Of a stretch of 64,000 nt of DNA, positions 25,237 to 36,100 are shown in pieces. The translations under genes and the position numbers were made by a program. This DNA is from Parasponia andersonii. Its lineage: Eukaryota; Streptophyta; Magnoliopsida; Rosales; Cannabaceae. Each line of letters opens with the position of its first letter. The stretch's first letter is position 1. Location: contig JXTB01000072.1 in assembly GCA_002914805.1 (NCBI GenBank), positions 760,425 through 824,424 of the forward strand, read 5' to 3'. The notes below the pieces were generated by a model that saw only the letters and a program-made list of their open reading frames with translations, had not been told where the DNA came from and made no database searches.

Positions 25237-25760
25237 TTAAAGTATGACCTCAGCAAAACTTGAGGATGCTTCTTTAGAAGTTTTTCTGCAAGTTGAAATG
25301 GATTCATCTTCACCATGATAATGGTCAATCTCTCTAAATATAGGGTTCGATTCAGTGGTTTCTTCTCCACAATCTGTGCTAAGTTTCTTAACCTTTTTTC
25401 TCTTTATATCCCTCAAAAGTGCTTGAACAAATAGTTTTGAAGACGACGAAGGAAGTTCAATAACTATGTCTAGGCTTCCTCTACCCATTGATTGTGCAAC
25501 TAAAACCTAAAGGCACCTGCAAAGAGGAAGTCGTGCACGTGTGTATCGGTGTCTTAGATCAAATCAACTACACAAAGGGGAAGAGCTTAAAAATCGAAAG
25601 CATTCGAAACAAGAGATACAAGAAAAACTTACCGAAACTAATGAAGGCAAACGGAGAGCAACAGCTTCATAGCAGAATAAGGTGATGTTTTTTCCCTTTC
25701 TTTCTTTTAATCTATAAGCATCTCTCTCTCTCTCTCTCTCTCTCTTCTCTTCTCCGGTTT
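25237..25760 (-). CDS. Putative small gene, 83-aa product of unknown function, with a leader intron
   Basis: The coding part is 25237-25488 (83 codons, start MGRGSLDIVIELP, Ser/Lys/Glu-rich, no membrane segment). I do not recognise the family. Support for a gene comes from the splice layout: on the minus strand TTTCG|GTAAGT at about 25629 and TTTGCAG|GTGCC at about 25520 bound a short intron, and the ATG lies about 30 bp into the next exon. The upstream exon has a short ATG frame that stops before the donor, and a (CT)12 run (25721-25744), both typical of plant 5' UTRs. It could instead be a gene remnant. Transcript data would settle it. Confidence 0.4.
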
Positions 25761-26215
25761 AGAAATATTCTATTTCTCTCTCCTTGAAAGATCTTGAAAA
25801 TTCGAAAATAGGAGAAGAAAGCCGAATATGAAATTTATATAAAGGGAAGTGAAAAGTCTTTTTAATCTCAACCGTTCGACAAAAGAAAATCAGGCGGTAC
25901 ACGAAAAAAGAGAATATGGGTAAATATAATTTAAAAGTGGCTACACGATTTCCAAAGATGGTGCATTGATTACACTCAAAACCCAAGAAGATAAAACATA
26001 CATGCTCGATATGCGTCATGAAATAGTTACAAGTGACATCATAAAGATTTTGAAAACCATCAAAGTTTTAGTTCCTAGTCATTTTCGAAAAACAGCTCGC
26101 TAATAGCAACCAGACAACTAAAATTGAGGGACAAATATTGTGCACAATTCTTTCACCTTTTGTAATTGAAAGAGCTCATTAGTGGAATGTCATTGTCATC
26201 TCGTTAGCTCTTTGA
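25761..26215. other. Intergenic; upstream region of the putative small gene
   Basis: AT-rich; the minus-strand open frame 25759-26019 is low-complexity and not supported. It may include the promoter of the putative small gene. Confidence 0.35.
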
Positions 26216-26223
26216 ACACGAGC

Positions 26224-26812
26224 TAGGGGTGAGCATCAGTCAGTTTGGTCGATTTTTTTAGACTTATAAAATCGATCGGTTAGTTTTTAGTTTTTTCAGC
26301 TCAAACTAAAAACCAACTGACTAAAAAAAATATATAAAAAACAGACTGATTATCTAGTCGATTGGATCGGGTTTTAACTAGAAAAATTGAATATTTTAAT
26401 TTTAAAAATGGTATGTCAGTTTTGTTATTTTTTTTTTTTAGTTTTTTTGGCTCGTTCATTCAGTTTTACGGTTTAAACTGTTAAAAAATAATATTTTTTT
26501 AAAAAATATATTGTGTTTTTTTAAAAGAATGTTCTAACTTTAAACTAAAACTACTTATGAAATAGAAGTACAAAACAACCATAAAATCATAAATATGAAA
26601 ATTTAAATAGATAAATATAGATTTAGAGATATAAATTAAAGTATCGGTTCGGTCGGTTTTGTACCAGTCAGTTTGGAATTGAAAGGAAAATCAACTAAAC
26701 AACGTCGGTTTTTTACTTTTCAGTTTTTTGGTTTTCAATTTTATCAGTTTTGGTTTTTTTCAGTTACAGTTGGTTGGTTTGTTCGGTTTAGCGATTTTTC
26801 TGCACACTCATA
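26224..26812. mobile_element. Non-autonomous hAT element with intact 8-bp target duplication
   Basis: The left end TAGGGGTGAGCA and right end TGCACACTCATA form imperfect 12-bp inverted repeats of the hAT TAGGGGTG type. They are flanked by the identical 8-mer ACACGAGC at 26216-26223 and 26813-26820. The interior is rich in CGGTTNGGTTTT-type phrases and has no transposase ORF. Confidence 0.85.
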
Positions 26813-26820
26813 ACACGAGC

Positions 26821-28918
26821 TATTCCCAAAAGAAAATATCAACCAATTTAGGTCGTTTTTAGGTTTTGGCAAAGTAGCTCGCGTAAAGAAATCTATTTTA
26901 GCTCGTAACAATTAGTGTTTTAATTATTAAGGACAATGCAATATTTTGGAATACTTCGTATGGCAAAAAAGTCAAGAAACTCCTGACCTATTTGACTTAT
27001 TCTCAACCATTATTACCTACTCCACTACAGTATGTCAAGAAGATGACTCATCATCTTCTATAAATACATATAATGAAGAAGGGATTCGAACGCCAAATCG
27101 CCAAATGTAGATTTGAGAAAAATAAAAAGAATAAAGCCCGAGAACCAAAAACTCAGAGCCACAGTGTTAGGGCCATGTTTAGCCACTAGACTTGAGTCTA
27201 TTGATGGCCCAAGACTCTTTAATTTTCGGAATTCGACCTAATTACCTACCACACCTATTCCTTTATAAATATACTAGTTAGGTGTCATTTATTCATACTT
27301 AGGAGACTCTTAAAGATCCAGAGAGAGAGAGCACTTGGAGGCGGGAGCTACAGCTATCCTTCCTTTGTTCTTCTTTCTTTACCCTTTTCTTTGTTTATTT
27401 TTCTAGCTTCATGTTTCTACAGTCATATCCTATATTATTGCTAGATTAAGTTTTAGTTTAGGTTAGGGATGATTTTAAAGCCTTAAACATGACTATGTAT
27501 TAGTTTTCAAATTCTATATATCAATTGCTATATTTTATAGAATTACAATTGTTCTTCTATACTTTGATAACTATAATTTCTATTTCGACTCATTTGGATG
27601 ACCAACTAAATGATTTCATAATAGATTTCTAGGGCTATATTATATTCTAGATCTGTAAATGTCTAGGTTTTCTAATAGTAGTAGCAAAATCATAGTGAGA
27701 ATTAGGTTGCGTAATTTAATTGATCTATGGTGAAGAACATAACTCTAGGTCAAGTAATCTGTGTGTAATTATAGCTTAGAGTCAACTTCTCTAGTTCTTA
27801 ATGTGTTGTCTAAACTGATTAATTAAGTGTATTTGATATCATCTAACTAATAGAATTTAGTTAAGAGCTTATTTGCTTAATGAATTGCATATAGATTTAG
27901 GCTAGTGGCGCATATCTGCTACCTATGATTGTTAATTCTAAATAGCAAGTGATAGAAGAACTTGGTAAATAATTTAATAGGAGTGTCTCGTGGTGGGGAA
28001 TAACCTTTAACCCAATTTATTTTATTATTTTATTTATTCGCATTAGTTTTAGTTAGAATCTCACGTAACTCTTAGGATTAATAGCTTAGTAATTAGATCA
28101 GTTCTTCTTGAAATTGATTCTTCTTGCCACTATACTAGGTATTATTAAGTTTTCCTAAGATTTCTATTCTAGTTAAAGGAGGTATTACAAATTATAATTT
28201 GATTGCATTAACTACCGCTATCAAAAAATAAAAGTAGCTAAGCTTCATATACAAGGATGAACTGGCAAAAAGGAGATTGAAGATTGGAGACATGTAACAG
28301 ATTTCGAATGACTTGGCATTTTACTAGAGTTTAAATTTCTAATATTTTTTTTTCTTTGATCATGTATCAAACATAGTATTTGATCTAGCATCATCCTATC
28401 CAATCCAATCTAGTTTACTTAATCTAATCTAATTCTACATCCCGAATATAGCCTAAGTATAAATATCAACTTCAGCTATTGTGTTCTTCGTGGGAATTTG
28501 GACCCAAGTAGGAATAATTTAAGGCCAAATGATTTTTTTTACTATTTTTTCTAATACTTTTTAAGATTGCCACAATGTTATGATTATCGATAATCACAAT
28601 ATTCTTTGATGATTGGGAATCATAATATTTATGACTAGTTATCATAAATTTGATAAATTTATCATCGTAAAAAGTAGTCTTAAAAATATTATTTGGTCCT
28701 ATAATACTCTTGGATCTGTTAAATTCCCTTCTTCGAGTTAGCTATCTACAACTATATTTTATTAGTATGTGGTGAAAAAATTTCTTATATAATATTGTCA
28801 TCATTGTCTAATTTTTGTATTCAATTGGACGTGACTCTCTTGATAGTAGAGAGTGATTTATATATGGACATTAATTTGGTCCTTTGATCTTAATTTCCAC
28901 AGTCAGAAGTGTTAGGAT
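26821..28918. other. Intergenic, AT-rich, probably old retroelement non-coding sequence
   Basis: No ORF above noise. The part from about 27160 to 28240 has a TATA-like TTTATAAATATA (near 27262), a CT-rich leader and a long AT-rich body, like a transcribed leader or LTR, but I cannot assign a family. A short inverted pattern (ATGATTATCGATAATCA type) occurs near 28578-28600. Confidence 0.3.
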
Positions 28919-30735
28919 ATATATCTTATAAACATTAATTTCCTATAATAATGTTTAAATTTATTAAAGTACATTGTATTTTATCTATTTCATGCATTAT
29001 TCAGAACTTAAGATTACTCATGTTAAATATGAAATATCCCAAAAATTGAAGACTAAACAATGATAATTGAATTATTCACACAAAAAATTATCTATAATAG
29101 GCATAATTTTAAATCTAGTATGAACAATAGTTTGTAGCCCATGGGTAATAGCTATCCGGTACAACTGGACGCTATATCTAGTACAACCCCATCTAGTACA
29201 AGGGTTTTCTATTTTAATGAGGAATGATGACTCTAAAATCACCAAAGTGTGACTTTGAATAAATAACTTAGCATGTGTTAGATATATTCAACAAGATTAA
29301 GTAAAATATGTTTTCATATAATTATTGTTATTAAAAATATGTATTCACAAAAGTACAATTAAGAATGTATATATTAATTTTGCAAGAAATAATTAACGCA
29401 TATCCATGAACCATATTATTTGAGCTATTTAAAAATACATCCTACGGATTTATTAGGTTGATCTGAATAATTTGGTTATACTCTTATGGATATGTGAAAC
29501 ATATAAATTTACGTATTTCATGATACCTATTATTAAGAGTTAATATCACTTTTTCACTATAAGTACTTAGATAACTAGTCTTACTCAAGTATTCAACAAA
29601 GAAGTTTATCAAATTCAGACTTTCTTGATAAAGTCAAATTATCAATTATATATATGAGGTAATAAAGAGGAAAATGATAATTTTAAATTAGTTAGTGCCG
29701 ATTATTGATTATTTTCACGAGAATACATACCTACATATTTAATTGTAAAGGGCTTCCATAATGTGTATTTAATATAAGAGTGCCATAATGGACCTGTAGT
29801 GGAATTGTCTATTACTAATATATTTAGTCCGAATAATTAAAAGTTAATTAGATTTAAGCCTAATATATTGAAATTTCAATTAAATCAACCTAATAGATTC
29901 ACGCTTACACATATTAGAATTAGACTACTCAAGAAAATACACAAATATCTCATAATACACTATTATTTTTAATTAGCTGGCAGCTGCTTTACAAAAATTA
30001 GAGAGAGAATTTTATGAGATCACTAGAGTGTTGGGATTTTTAAAAATCTGAGGAAGAGAATCAAATGCATTTTGTTTTGCTAGAATTCAGATGCGAAATC
30101 ATTCAAAGAAGACCACATTTTGGAGCATTTACTTTTGTATCAAACCAAAAGATTTATCAATTAGAACAAGATATTTATATATTTGATATTTAAAATCCAT
30201 TACTTCAAATTATTGTCTTCTTATTTCGTTGTATATATAAAGTTAGAGAATGACAATATAATTATTTGATTAATAAGTGAAGACCTAAATGAATATTTAA
30301 AGGTTCATTCCTAAAGTTAAATGCTACATAAAGTGAATACTCAAAAGAGAAGACTACATTGTGATATACAAAAGATAATACTTGACTTAGAGGACTTGCT
30401 GCCATAATTCATGTTTTTGACTCTTTTATTTTAGTATAAGGATTTAGGAGATATTGTATATATTCATATGATCACATCTATGAAATTAAGATTAATGAGT
30501 CAAGTAGGAGAATATTGGATATATTTCGATTTGTGGACAACTTTACAATTTTATTTTATTAATATTTTAATAATTTCATTTGAAATTGAAAAACTAAGAA
30601 TGTATAGTTACTTATTTTTTAAGTTAAAAATCCTATTAATATTGCTAGTTATTATCTATTTGCTAGGGCTAAAAGATAATAAAGAAGTTACCCATCAGTT
30701 AACTCCTTTAAAAATAAATCTGTTTTCTTGATAGG
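28919..30735. mobile_element. Possible Ty1/copia-type LTR or non-coding retroelement
   Basis: The left edge TGTTAGGATATATATC follows a GTCAGAAG string. Near 30497-30513 the string CAAGTAGGAGAATATTGGATATA resembles the polypurine tract/LTR start of plant copia elements. No gag or pol is recognisable between them, and the two presumed LTR starts are only loosely similar. The open frame at 30468-30731 is AT-rich noise. Confidence 0.3.
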
Positions 30736-30905
30736 AGAAGACATATATGAAAAAAAATACTGCAGATAAAAAATACAAAGGCGAAAACTATTGAGTCTCT
30801 AGTTTGATAGGATAAACATGTGCATTTTTATCACTTTACGAGATATAGTGCTTGGATAGAGTAGCAAAACCTCCTAAAATTATTTAGATTGGATCTGATT
30901 ACCAT

Positions 30906-31300
30906 GAAAGCTGGCAATTCATGCTAATTCATGTCAATCCATTTATATTGTGTGGGTTTCACGTTACCCACAATTATCTCTTTGATGAAAATGTCATTCA
31001 AATTGACACTTCACAATTCTTTTAAGCATTATAATTATTTATTTACTTGATTTTTTTTTTTCACTTTAGTTTTACTTTATTTAGATAAATTAGCTCATTA
31101 GTATATTGTTTTTCATTTTATTTACAAGAAATTCATTAAAAAAATATTTTATATAAAGTAATAATTTAATATTTTATAATAATTTTAATAAAAAAACTTA
31201 ATTAATCGTATTAATTCGAGTCAATTTCGTATCAAACGTATGAACTAAACGTACGAATTTCGAGTTGTGTTATTGTGTCTTATTTAAATTGTTAGCCCTT
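30906..31300. mobile_element. MITE-like element, copy 2 of a family also at 40472
   Basis: The right half (about 31040-31300) aligns by eye with 40610-40848: shared ACAAGAAATTCAT, TTCGAGTCAATTTCGT and CGANTTGTGTTAT strings in the same order and spacing. The ends AAAGCTGGCAAT and ATTGTTAGCCCTT are degenerate inverted repeats. It is more decayed than the other copy. Confidence 0.65.
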
Positions 31301-33179
31301 GAAAGTATAGTTTTTTTTCTTCTTCTGCTATTTATAATTATTGAGTATTTTTTTGACTTACAATTACATGCTCTCTCTCTTTGTCACTGTCTCTCTCCAA
31401 ATTTAAGCTACTTAAACTTATAGGCTTGCTTAGATTCACTTCTAGTTTTGTTGTTTAAATAAATTGAAAATAGAAGTGAAAATTTTATTTTGGTTTTTGA
31501 TTTTTTAAAAATAAGAAACATACTTGATAAACTTATTTTCACTACTTCTTTCCAAAAATAAAAATAAATAAATAATGAAAGAGAAAGACATTCAGACTTG
31601 TATTTGTATATGCATATATATATATATATATATATGTATATACACTTATGTACAAATGTATGCATATTTTTAATTTTTAAAATTTATTTTTAAAAAAATA
31701 AATATATTAGAAATTTTTTGTTATCATTATTTTGTTTGAAAATTTTGACAATTTTTTTAAAATAGAAAACAAAAACAAAGTTGCTAAGCAAATTTTTTTA
31801 AAAAAAATCTATTTTTTAGTTTAAAAAAACATAAAACATAAAAAGAAAAATAAATCCAAACATGCCTTATATGGTTAAAAATCACTTTTTTTTTTCCATT
31901 TAATAAAGGTTTTTAAATCACTTTTATTTGATGAGATTGCCATGTATGTATGAGACATAAAAACATATCTATGTACCATGTCATAAAGAAAAGTGTAATA
32001 CTATGAAGCATTTATTAATTAGAATCACTAATGTAATGCTATGTTGGACACTATGTGTGTGAGTACCCTTTGATCGGGGGTAATAGAAAAGAATGGAATA
32101 GAAACTATTCTAAAATGTCCCAATTCTATTGTTTGATTAGAATATCTAAATAGAAAAAGTATTTCCATTGGAAAGAAATATGGTGAAATTTTATTCCATC
32201 TAAGATTGAATAGAATAAGGTGAAATGGAATACCATTTAATTAATTAATAAAATAAAGTAAAATAATACTAAATGTAAAATAATTTAATTATTAAAATAA
32301 TTTAATGTTAAATGTAAAATAATTTAATAAGTAAAAAAATTAATAAAATAATTCAATGAAATGATGAAATAAAATAATGTTAAATGTAAAATAATTTAAT
32401 TAATCAAATAATTTAATAAAATAATAATTTAATTAATACAATAATTGAATGTTAAATGTAATTTAAAATACATAAAATATTCATTTTAAACTTAAGGGTA
32501 CAACTAATTCCATTAATTTACACAGTTAACCAAGCATAAGAATGTCTATTCAACTATTAATTCCACCACTCCAATCAAACAGCATAATTATATTATTATT
32601 CTTTTTTTATTTCATTCTGACTACTATTAACATTTCCATTAGCATTCTGATTACGATTACCATTAACATTATCATTTGATAATTGCAACCAAACGAGCTA
32701 GAAATATAGCGAATGAGATGCACCTAGCATGTCATATCCAATTAAGAGAATGGCGATTTTATCCCACATTACCATTGGTAATTTGCCTACGTGGGAGCAT
32801 CAATAATTAGATTTTTTTTTTACGAAGCGGGTTAATTCAAGTGGTAAAATATCACTATGTGGGATTTCAGTCGTAGGTTTGAATGAATAGGCACCAAAAC
32901 TTATTAATTGTGAGAATTTGTTAGTATTAAATATATTTTTTTAATTTATAATAAATAAAAGTTATTATGGAAGGAAAGAAAAAAAAAATTGTTTTTCTTT
33001 TGCTGTGAGCATCCGCAATTGGCTTTTTTTATTTTTTATTTTCCCGAGCATCGGTAATTGGCTTACGTGTACAATACAATACAAAACCTCTAGAGTGGCA
33101 TTCATTTTTTTAATACATTTTTTTGCTTAATTTTTTTTTTTTTTGCTTTTTTTTATTTTTTGGAAGGGCAATCGATTCC
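31301..33179. other. Intergenic and promoter region upstream of the POD1-like gene
   Basis: Contains a (TA)n run (31613-31635). An AT-rich block at about 32065-32700 starts TTTGATCGGGGGTAAT and ends with AATTGCAACCAAACGAG, resembling an old non-autonomous transposon of the GGNATGGAAT type. A tRNA-like SINE head is possible at 32828-32900 (see findings). Positions 32990-33179 are T-rich promoter or leader. Confidence 0.4.
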
Positions 33180-36100
33180 ATGGCCATGGCGTTGAGATCC
33201 ACAGAGAGAAAACTCTCATACGAGATTCTCAGCCATAGCAGTTCGATCGAAGAAGACGGACCTCTCTTCCATCGCTCTAACTCAGATCCAATTCGCAATC
33301 ACCAATCCACCACTGTCTCTGCTCCTCCCATGCTCAACCGAAAGAAACGGAAGAAGAGGAAGAAGCCCACCACCACGACGGCGATCAAGGTCGATAGCAC
33401 GATTCCCGAGGATCCGATCACCGAAAACGGCCGCGAATTCTGTACGGTATGGGACAATTTCGCGTTTTCGGTTTCTGGAAACGGAGAGAGCTATTGTTGC
33501 TCGAATGGCGAGGGCTACAGCGTCGAGAAATATGTGCGCGCGGGGAGTGGCGGGAGTGTTTCTACGGTGACGATGGTCACGGAGCCGGGGTTTCAAAATG
33601 TGCGCGGCGAGTTTAGACAGAGGAGTGTCAATGGTGGCGGCGGCGGAGGAGATGGAGGGTTGGAAGACGGTGCGTCGAGGGTGTCCAATGAAGGGAAAGT
33701 GGAGAGCGGCGTGGAGGATGTGAGTTCGGCTGGGAAGCAGAGAAGCGAGCCCAATGGGACGGTCCTTACGAAGTTGGAGACCGCTGACTCCTTGGATTGG
33801 AAAAGGCTCATGGCAGAAGATCCCAATTGTGAGTTCCGTTATTGCATGCTGGCATGTAATTATACTGTTGAATTATTATTTGTAAGTATATATATGCCCT
33901 GAAGATCAACTATAGTAATGGTCTCCCAATTTTTCCATATTTGAAATGTTAATTCATGCGATTCTGATTTTGAGAGACTCTTTCTTTCGCTTACCAACCA
34001 GTGACTGTCTTATTGTGTTGAAGGGTGTTGTTTTCAACCCCTTTCTTCTTTCTTCTTTCTTCTTTCTTCTTTCTTGTGATGTTTTGATTTATTTTTCAGA
34101 TGATTTTTCTTCCGAAAAGTCACCATTGAAGTACTTCATGGACGACATGTCAAGTGGAAATTCATTAAGGAGGACAACAACGTTTGGTAATGAGAAAGAA
34201 CGCGAACGAGTTTACGATACGATCTTTCGCTTGCCGTGGAGATGTGAACTGGTAAACTTAGCTGCGTTTAGCACCTATAAGAAACGAGGTTGTCATAGTT
34301 TTATTATTTGCAGAATTAATTGTTTTATGTTTCTCCTAAAATAATTCGAAACTGGGACTGGATGTGGCCATTAAGGTGGATGCTTGTGTCTTTTTCCTCG
34401 TAGAATTTAGTTGGTTTCTCTTTTACTGACTATTGGAATATTCCTTAGAGGGATGGGAAGTCTTACTCATAAGGACTTCATTTAAATTGAAGTGATTTTT
34501 AGTTTGACTTAGTATTACCATCTAATGGCGATACTCAAACTCTACAAATTCTTGCAGCTCATAAATGTTGGATTCTTTGTCTGCTTTGATTCGTTTTTGT
34601 CACTGTTAACTATCATGCCAGCAAGAATTCTAACCACCTTCTGGAGGCTTCTAAAAACAAGGTTAGCTCATCTTTCTTTTAAGTATATTTGTAATTGGAT
34701 CTGTTGCATCCACATTGGCTTAAACAATGATAATGACATGTATCCGGGAAAATAATTGGGTTATTTACTGTTTTCTTTGTGACACAAATTGTACATTTCA
34801 ACTTTGAAAGATGAATGGGATGATTATTAGACAGTAACAGAAAAATGAAGGTTTCTCCACATACATAAATTAATGAATTCAGGAGCATGAGCTTTTAAAG
34901 TTTTACTGTATCCTACTGTCACTAAATACATAGCTCCCTTGGAAATCTTACCTCCTCTTTTGGTGCACTTACCATTATTACAGAGTAACCTAACCATGAA
35001 TGTGGCAGGCAGTTCAAAAGGCCTTCTGCAGCAGAGCTGTCTGATTTTGGCTGCTTTGTTATAATGGCTTGTGGAGTCATTCTTTTGGAGCGAACAGGGT
35101 AGTAAGGATGTGTTGCTATTATGTTCTTTTATTCTACCGCCATACTATTTTTTACCTTTGCTTTTAATTGTATTTATAATACCATGATTTCTTGTTTTTC
35201 TTCTTTTGTTTGCTATAGATATCAGCTTAATATATCACATGATCCGTGGTCAAGGAACAATCAAACTGTACGTGGTCTACAACGTGTTGGAGGTAACTAG
35301 TATTCACAAATTGATAACTCTCTGTAAGTTTGAAACCTATAAAAGTCGTGGGAATTTGCTTTTCCTCTTTTTTCTCCTGGACCAATGTTTGAAGGCTAAA
35401 AGCCTGAGGAAAAGCAAAGCTTGACTGCTTCATTTATTGCTTACCTGCAACTATTAATTTTTTTTTAGATAGTTGTTTCGTCTATGCAAATTAGTTATTC
35501 CTTTTTAGGCTATTTAGGAGTTCTGTTGCACAAAAGAAAAAGTGCACTTTTGTAGCCTGATCTGTTATCTAGAAATGCTAGTTTGATTTGCTCTCGTACT
35601 CCAGAGAGGACATGATTAACCCGTTAGCTAATGAAGCAGGTTTGAAGACTATAGGATCGTTTTTTTTCCTTAAAAGATCTGCTTCATTCATGAGAAATAG
35701 GCGCAAAATGTATCCCTAACATCAGTCTTTAGCTCATGTTGTTGGCTGCAATAACTGTCAATATGATCTGGCCTTGACATTTCTGTGTTATGATCCTTTC
35801 ACATCCTTGCAGATATTTGATAAACTATGTCAAAGTTTTAATGGAGATGTGTTGCAAACTCTATTTAATTCGGCCGAAGGACTTGCAAACTCACCGCTAG
35901 AAAACATGAGCTTCTGGATTTGGAGATACATATGTGACCAAGCTTTAGCTGTTGCTGCTTCCAATATCCTTTGTGTCATCTTTTTTTTTTTTTTTTTAAT
36001 CTGTTGTTAAGGGTGTGCGTTGAGCTCCTTGACTATCCAATGTGACTCCTTAACTCTTTGTACTCATTCATTCTTTTATTTTATTAGCTCAGGCAATTAC

